DNA from: Desulfobacteraceae bacterium
GTDB taxonomy: Bacteria; Desulfobacterota; Desulfobacteria; Desulfobacterales; UBA5616
Direction: 5' to 3'
Length of the DNA stretch: 64,000 nucleotides
NCBI GenBank assembly: GCA_013791935.1
Contig: VMSV01000238.1
Location: 1-64,000, forward strand
Part shown: in pieces, positions 61,101 through 64,000 of the stretch
Layout of the letters: every line of letters starts with the position of its first letter
Position numbering within the stretch: the stretch's first letter is position 1
Notes under the pieces: generated by a model
Told to the model about the DNA's origin: nothing
Seen by the model: only the letters and a program-made list of their open reading frames with translations
Databases searched by the model: none
Position numbers and translations under genes: made by a program

Positions 61101-64000
61101 TGGATTGGGCTTTGTCGAACCAGAGATACAGGGATGTGATCGCCAAAGAATTTAACGACAAAGTCAACACGACAATTGAAACCAAGGCCAACGGTAGCCA
61201 CATGATTTTTCCCGGCATGGGGATCATAAATACAGGGGCAAAAAGAGATGAACAGTTAAGGCCACACCAGAAAAACGCAATATGGAGATTCATCCAGAAA
61301 GGCAAGGGCATTGCAGATCATGTTGTGGGATCAGGTAAGACCTTCATATCGATAGCGACAGGGCTTGAAATGAAGCGCATGGGCCTTGTTAAAAAGCCTA
61401 TGTACGCTGTTCCCAATCATTTGGTGGGGCAATGGGCTTCAGACTTCCAAAAGCTTTATCCCGGGTCAAATGTGCTTGCCGTTACAAAAAAAGATTTTAC
61501 GAAAAAGCGTAGGCAGGAATTTCTTGCCAGGATTGCAACCGGAGATTGGGACGCTGTTTTGATTGCTCATTCTTCTTTCGGCTTTATCAAGATGCCATAT
61601 GAGCATGAATATAAATTTTATCAGGAACAAATCAAACAATACAAGGAGGCTATTGTTGAAATCCGTGCTGCTGAAGGTGCAAAAAGCTTGACCGTAAAAC
61701 AAATGCAGGATGCTCAGGGCAAGCTTGAAGAAAAGCTGAAGAAGCTTTCAGAAAAAGAGAAAGAAAATGTGGTCGATTTTTCAGAATTGGGAGTAGATGC
61801 CCTTTTCGTCGATGAGGCCCATGAATTCAAGAACCTGTTCTATGTGACCAAAAAGACGAGAATCGCAGGTTTGGGGAACCCTGAAGGCTCTAAGAAGGCC
61901 TTTGATATGTTTGTGAAAACTCAATACCTGTTAGATGCGAACAATGACAAAGGAGTCTTCTTTTTAACCGGAACCCCCGTGTCAAATTCAATCTCAGAAA
62001 TGTACACCATGATGCGATACCTGGATTACTCGAAAATGAAGAAGATGGGTATCACGCATTTTGACCAATGGGCCAGCATGTTTGCTGATGATATCACCGA
62101 TTGGGAGGTGGACCCGACCGGAACCAGATACAGGCTTCAAACCAAGCTTGATTTTATGAATGTCCCTGGAATGATGGCTTTCTACAATGACTTTGCGGAT
62201 ACCGTTTCAACCAACGATTTGAAACAAATTTCCAAAGACAATGGCGCGATCTGGCCGATTCCGGAGATTGAAGGCGGTAAACCTGAACTTGCGGTTGCTG
62301 AGAGTTCAGATTTGCAAAAATCTTTTGCCGATTATGTGGTTCATCGATTTGACAACATGCCTAAAGATCCCAAGATCGATAACCCCCTGAAAGCCACAGG
62401 TGAAGCCATGAAGGCCGCTTTGGATATTCGGCTTATAAATCCTTCATTGCCTGATCATCCTGGTTCTAAGGTCAATAAGTGCGTAGAGAATGTTTTCAAG
62501 ACGTATCAGGATTGGGCAAAGAAAAAAGGTACTCAGTTGGTTTTCTGTGATCTTTCGGTGCCGAAAAAAGGCCGGGGAAAACACGCCGCCGAAATCATGG
62601 CGGTTAAAGATGAAATGCGAGAGCTTGAAAAAAGAATGGCCGATGAGACGGACGCAGAAGCTTCCGCAGAACTGGAAGAACGCTATTCAAGCCTGGCTGA
62701 TCAATTTGAAAAATATTCGCCTGCTGAATTGATGGCAGCGGATTCCGAATTTTCAGTTTATGACGATATCAAGGCCAAGCTGATCAAAAAAGGTATTCCT
62801 TCAGATGAAATCGCCTTTATTCATGATGCCAATACCGATATCCAGAAAGAAACCCTGTTCGGAAGCGTGAGGTCCGGCAGTATAAGGGTCCTTATCGGAT
62901 CGACCTCCAAGATGGGCGCGGGTATGAATGTACAAAACAAGTTGGTTGCCCTGCACCATTTGGATGCCCCATGGAGACCTTCAGACCTTGAGCAGAGGGA
63001 GGGCCGAATTGTAAGGCAGGGGAATGAATTTTTCAATGATAGCATGAAAACAGGGGAGCCTTTTAAGGTTAAGGTTTTAAGGTATTCAACCAAGGAATCC
63101 CTTGATACCCGGCGCTGGCAAATCATTGAGAGAAAGGCTTCGACAATTCAACAGCTCCGAAGTGGTGAAACGAAGTGGGGTGAAAAAATAGAGGACGTTT
63201 TAGGGGAGGCTGCAAACGCGGCGGAGATGAAAGCGGCCTCTTCCGGGAACCCTCTTATCCTTGAAGAAATTCAGACCAGAAAAGCTATCGAGAAGCTGGA
63301 AATCAAAAAGCGCAATGACCGCGGAATTCGTTTCAAATATGAAAGAGATATCAGCGCAGCCAACAATATGGAAGGCAGGCTTGAAGACATACTCAAGGAC
63401 ATTGAACGGGATGCCGAGCTTGTGGCAGCCAATCCGAAAGACAAGACCCCTCAAGGATGGGCGGTTCAGATTGATGGTCAGGTCTATAAGGCCAAAGTCG
63501 TTGATGTCCCGACAAATGACAAGCAAGCCGCCAAGGAAGCTGAGGAAAAGAACGCAGAGGCGTTAAAAACTGCCAAGGGAAAATTCGCTAAGGATCTTGG
63601 CAAAGCTTTAAAAAGGTTCGATCAACCGGGTGCCGTTGAAAGCTTTGATGTGGAATACCGTGGCTTAATCTGGAATGTGGACCGAACTGTTTGGGGTGAC
63701 ATAAAATTTATTCCGGACCTGAACGGTTTAGGGCTCCATAATAGAACCCCCAATATCCATTATAACCTGAAAGACGTAGTTTCTCCTGAAGGGCTGCTTG
63801 TCAGGATGGATAATGCCCTGGACGCGATTGTTGAAGGCAAAGATAGGTCTCTTGGAATTCATAAGCGTGAAGCCGATTTTGCTTTTAAGAAAAGAGCAAT
63901 TGCCCAGGCTGAGCTGGCAAAGAAGTCAAATAATTTCGACCAACAGATTGCTGAATTAAAACTTCGTCATTCTCAGATCATTGCAGAGCTGCAAGCCGAT
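55157..64000 (+). CDS. giant polyvalent protein with DarB-like methylase-helicase (3' end outside window)
   Basis: Not in the ORF track because it runs off the window. I read it codon by codon from the ATG at 55157 (AAAGGGG upstream) to 64000: 2948 codons, no stop. N-terminal Gly/Ala-rich hydrophobic segments (about 155-210, 345-360) suit entry into virion or membrane. A conserved helical domain AARELLRKKLSR...AGYHIEAGARSF lies at about 1055-1135. An adenine-methylase-like domain follows, with EPAVGTGNF near 1359 and NPPF at 1424-1427. Then an SNF2-type helicase: VVGSGKT 2056-2062, DEAH 2219-2222, QREGRIVRQGN near 2613. Order and content match DarB-type antirestriction polyvalent proteins that are injected with the DNA. 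A small gene is nested at 58653. Confidence 0.92.
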   Translation, partial: MGLLDFQSTYTPKKKTFYDEDETKVAPDIKKAFQEGKKVLKSQVERVGDPLMPISQDQIVEMGKASIQDQRGYDFLGGAKVLAAGLPRVPVHMVGKAIETVQGQAGADVVNPDFFERISQGVRKWESDKQAEIGEKYKDRKFLPGIKVSDVGSLPENLAYSVNSAGAGIGAGMASSAATGGNPVAGYTAGMAAAGEVAYRGTTYDFMREVLTEFDNNLKTERGSGLTEEEQTVVKNQFEKEATETGLWEALPEAIGGGIGFKILTSPLKGIMTKILGEKLGEKATTNILAKIAGSQIEELSTETITQMGQTDVRGRAGLEGGKKVDWTKAGDWIEALKEVAPQTVLLSAVMGGAIAGGNRVHDNRKIRALDKSIKDDEYKKIPNDEFGNEVLARTLDYATELQKTRPKEQRVQNAVQKLTDEIAFRKQSPDAAIAPEEPKAVFVAEVGRKLATDEISISDIQELKKDPNVQGLGVDDDLNKIIISKKGEALAPKPEEEPAQAVETQAQAVEPEQSALPVTPEEVQAQEPEANGMLQMESEDIGGLVQWADRFNSGLDQKSQRQLSSVIDGAKKGNPEDIETLWKNFEFTTNSETGVSPPVPEDIKSLTISTNGTNIESSGDETFVRSPSKAENVGGKARQTGFNKIPDAPEGFEKVYKPYGAQGAGYYYARIAESSVNDISTNTPEIVNAESVGQGEVPTDKETLTVEKPQDELVQKIDSAISLPTGLSGAKPRYSYGNKQFDLTFKNDIDKAAYIAAQEKPSKKDAEYLKFVAEKTGLSEDEIRDHGRSVKQTIKDIAAKSNDIEIIVPGHPIVKKTEAAPSTPKLTTKELTPVDKSEKEPHGKREKAMAEYNAFIASIPQHLKDKVGDVIKENPISPSSQKLRVARALAKATTGAQAETSVSAAEAPAVPKPVEKKAETSEPVTRESFQKSLERKGTAIGPNGQTYSIQEQGEGNYYVRTVKDGIRFENGGGYPAKWSMEYARQKAVDEAFGIEYEFTSLETGKKTTETIPDIPSGKAPIEKAVEPAVEPEPTAAAEPKAKPTYGEGNKVFTKEAADAARELLRKKLSRVSTGLDPELVQAGIQLAGYHIEAGARSFVNYAKAMLEDLGAAAKPYLRSWYEAVRYYPGFENKDMTEAADIEKVDIDDITDYNNKETAVNKGGQDEQIRPINERLPEREGSQEGQGDVQRPIESALPSQGRTGDKTERKPDKRRVDGSRSRGNGESGPSDYSITNADSLGKGGPKQKFKDNLAAIRLLKQIGDHGDSLGYDQARPEEQSILVKYVGWGGLQQAFRRPDGSIAKGWESEVAELEDLLSEKEYAAAIKSTRNAHYTNQPIIKAVYSALGRLGFTHGKILEPAVGTGNFIGLMPKKTRSKSRITGIELEPLTASISKQLYPNQNIVQSGFQNVTLAPNSYDLAIGNPPFGDEKLFDPENKDLKNFSIHNYFFAKSLKAIRPNGLLAMVVSSSMMDKISDSQRSWINDRAEFLGAIRLPNNAFRGSAGTDVTTDIVFLRKLEEGETSKGEAWLNLKRVKGNGNDWRINEYFANHPDMMLGALAPNKLFPAEIVDGVYDAVPGMTAIEGIDFEKALAEAVQRLPEKVYKAGKTFEEVQKAKILVSDPGFAMPFGYTLDNKGQATRRLPDVNGERQYEMVEYAGAPISGTRLERFKGLLGLRDDVRRLIRAEIADDSSMDSLRAKLNKDYDAFIKEFGFISQTVNASVLQDDPSDLPLLRSLESNFDKGISRAVARSTGQAHREPSAKKSAIFTVRTREPYREVTKADNAKDGLFIVLRENGFVDIDRIASLTGKTVEEVSRELEGDIFQNPETESWETAEYYLAGNVKQKLKDAQAAAQKEPSFQVNVKELEKVQPEDVPPDLITFKIGASWMPSEVYEAFSRDVLKSDIQVRHIESTGTWSIGVNSSSPTEHGTPQISGIELYSRLLQGKEIAIYERDKDGNRFLNRDYTQAAKDKASDLHQAFLDWALSNQRYRDVIAKEFNDKVNTTIETKANGSHMIFPGMGIINTGAKRDEQLRPHQKNAIWRFIQKGKGIADHVVGSGKTFISIATGLEMKRMGLVKKPMYAVPNHLVGQWASDFQKLYPGSNVLAVTKKDFTKKRRQEFLARIATGDWDAVLIAHSSFGFIKMPYEHEYKFYQEQIKQYKEAIVEIRAAEGAKSLTVKQMQDAQGKLEEKLKKLSEKEKENVVDFSELGVDALFVDEAHEFKNLFYVTKKTRIAGLGNPEGSKKAFDMFVKTQYLLDANNDKGVFFLTGTPVSNSISEMYTMMRYLDYSKMKKMGITHFDQWASMFADDITDWEVDPTGTRYRLQTKLDFMNVPGMMAFYNDFADTVSTNDLKQISKDNGAIWPIPEIEGGKPELAVAESSDLQKSFADYVVHRFDNMPKDPKIDNPLKATGEAMKAALDIRLINPSLPDHPGSKVNKCVENVFKTYQDWAKKKGTQLVFCDLSVPKKGRGKHAAEIMAVKDEMRELEKRMADETDAEASAELEERYSSLADQFEKYSPAELMAADSEFSVYDDIKAKLIKKGIPSDEIAFIHDANTDIQKETLFGSVRSGSIRVLIGSTSKMGAGMNVQNKLVALHHLDAPWRPSDLEQREGRIVRQGNEFFNDSMKTGEPFKVKVLRYSTKESLDTRRWQIIERKASTIQQLRSGETKWGEKIEDVLGEAANAAEMKAASSGNPLILEEIQTRKAIEKLEIKKRNDRGIRFKYERDISAANNMEGRLEDILKDIERDAELVAANPKDKTPQGWAVQIDGQVYKAKVVDVPTNDKQAAKEAEEKNAEALKTAKGKFAKDLGKALKRFDQPGAVESFDVEYRGLIWNVDRTVWGDIKFIPDLNGLGLHNRTPNIHYNLKDVVSPEGLLVRMDNALDAIVEGKDRSLGIHKREADFAFKKRAIAQAELAKKSNNFDQQIAELKLRHSQIIAELQAD
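58653..58859 (+). CDS. small gene nested in the giant ORF in another frame
   Basis: 68 residues (MNRYAQLTKDFLKEKAPKKV onward), preceded by AAAGGAGG five bases before the ATG, the best ribosome-binding site in this part. From memory, short proteins starting MNRY...A are found just before DarB-like genes in other phages, which supports a real gene. The giant frame here encodes a low-complexity, charged linker (residues about 1166-1235), unlike the domains on both sides. Function unknown. Confidence 0.65.
   Translation: MNRYAQLTKDFLKEKAPKKVKEMSSDQLNQLCQAKAEQAIKQKESLINAGWMDHEAEEMVRADLLTIP

Overview
The window is a piece of a Gram-negative bacterial chromosome with the left part of an integrated prophage. 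Gene content and order (lptE, rpsT, murJ, ftsB, coaBC, family-4 uracil-DNA glycosylase, NfeD/slipin, xerC-hslVU, argBDFGH, a LptM-like lipoprotein, folK, transaldolase, pgsA) and the protein style suggest a deltaproteobacterium of the Desulfobacterales type. That assignment comes from memory of gene neighbourhoods, not from a search.

Positions 1-18428 are host housekeeping genes, nearly all on the + strand and often joined by 1-4 base overlaps. A tRNA-Gly(GCC) gene with its own strong promoter follows at 18510-18584. The prophage begins at its 3' end: the integrase gene points back at the tRNA, and everything to the right end of the window is phage. The right attachment site lies outside the window.

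The phage left arm (18.6-22.2 kb, - strand) is an early operon ending in the integrase. A hicBA toxin-antitoxin pair and a CI-type repressor follow, divergent from a Cro-like gene. A candidate operator, TTGTG-N9-CACAW, overlaps the -10 box of the leftward early promoter and the shared -10 region between repressor and cro. The rightward early region (23.8-33.7 kb) carries small regulators, then a recombination/replication block: an unknown 404-residue protein, an SMC/Rad50-like ATPase split at its Cys hook, a UvrD-like helicase, an HNH protein, replication proteins, SSB, a RuvC-like nuclease and a ParB-like protein. Two of these transcription units share a 27-base upstream motif.

The late region (33.9-64.0 kb) has a muralytic enzyme, small and large terminase, a P22-sized portal, a capsid-staple-like protein, a probable scaffold, major capsid, head-tail adaptor, a propeller-like protein, tail/adhesin-type proteins, two long coiled-coil proteins, and a giant ORF. 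No tape measure, tail tube or sheath is seen, so the virion is probably podovirus-like. The giant ORF (at least 2948 codons, open to the window end and absent from the ORF track) is a polyvalent protein with a DarB-like methylase-helicase part. A small gene with a strong ribosome-binding site is nested in it in another frame. This giant/nested pair, the split SMC gene and the operator system are the most unusual parts of the window.
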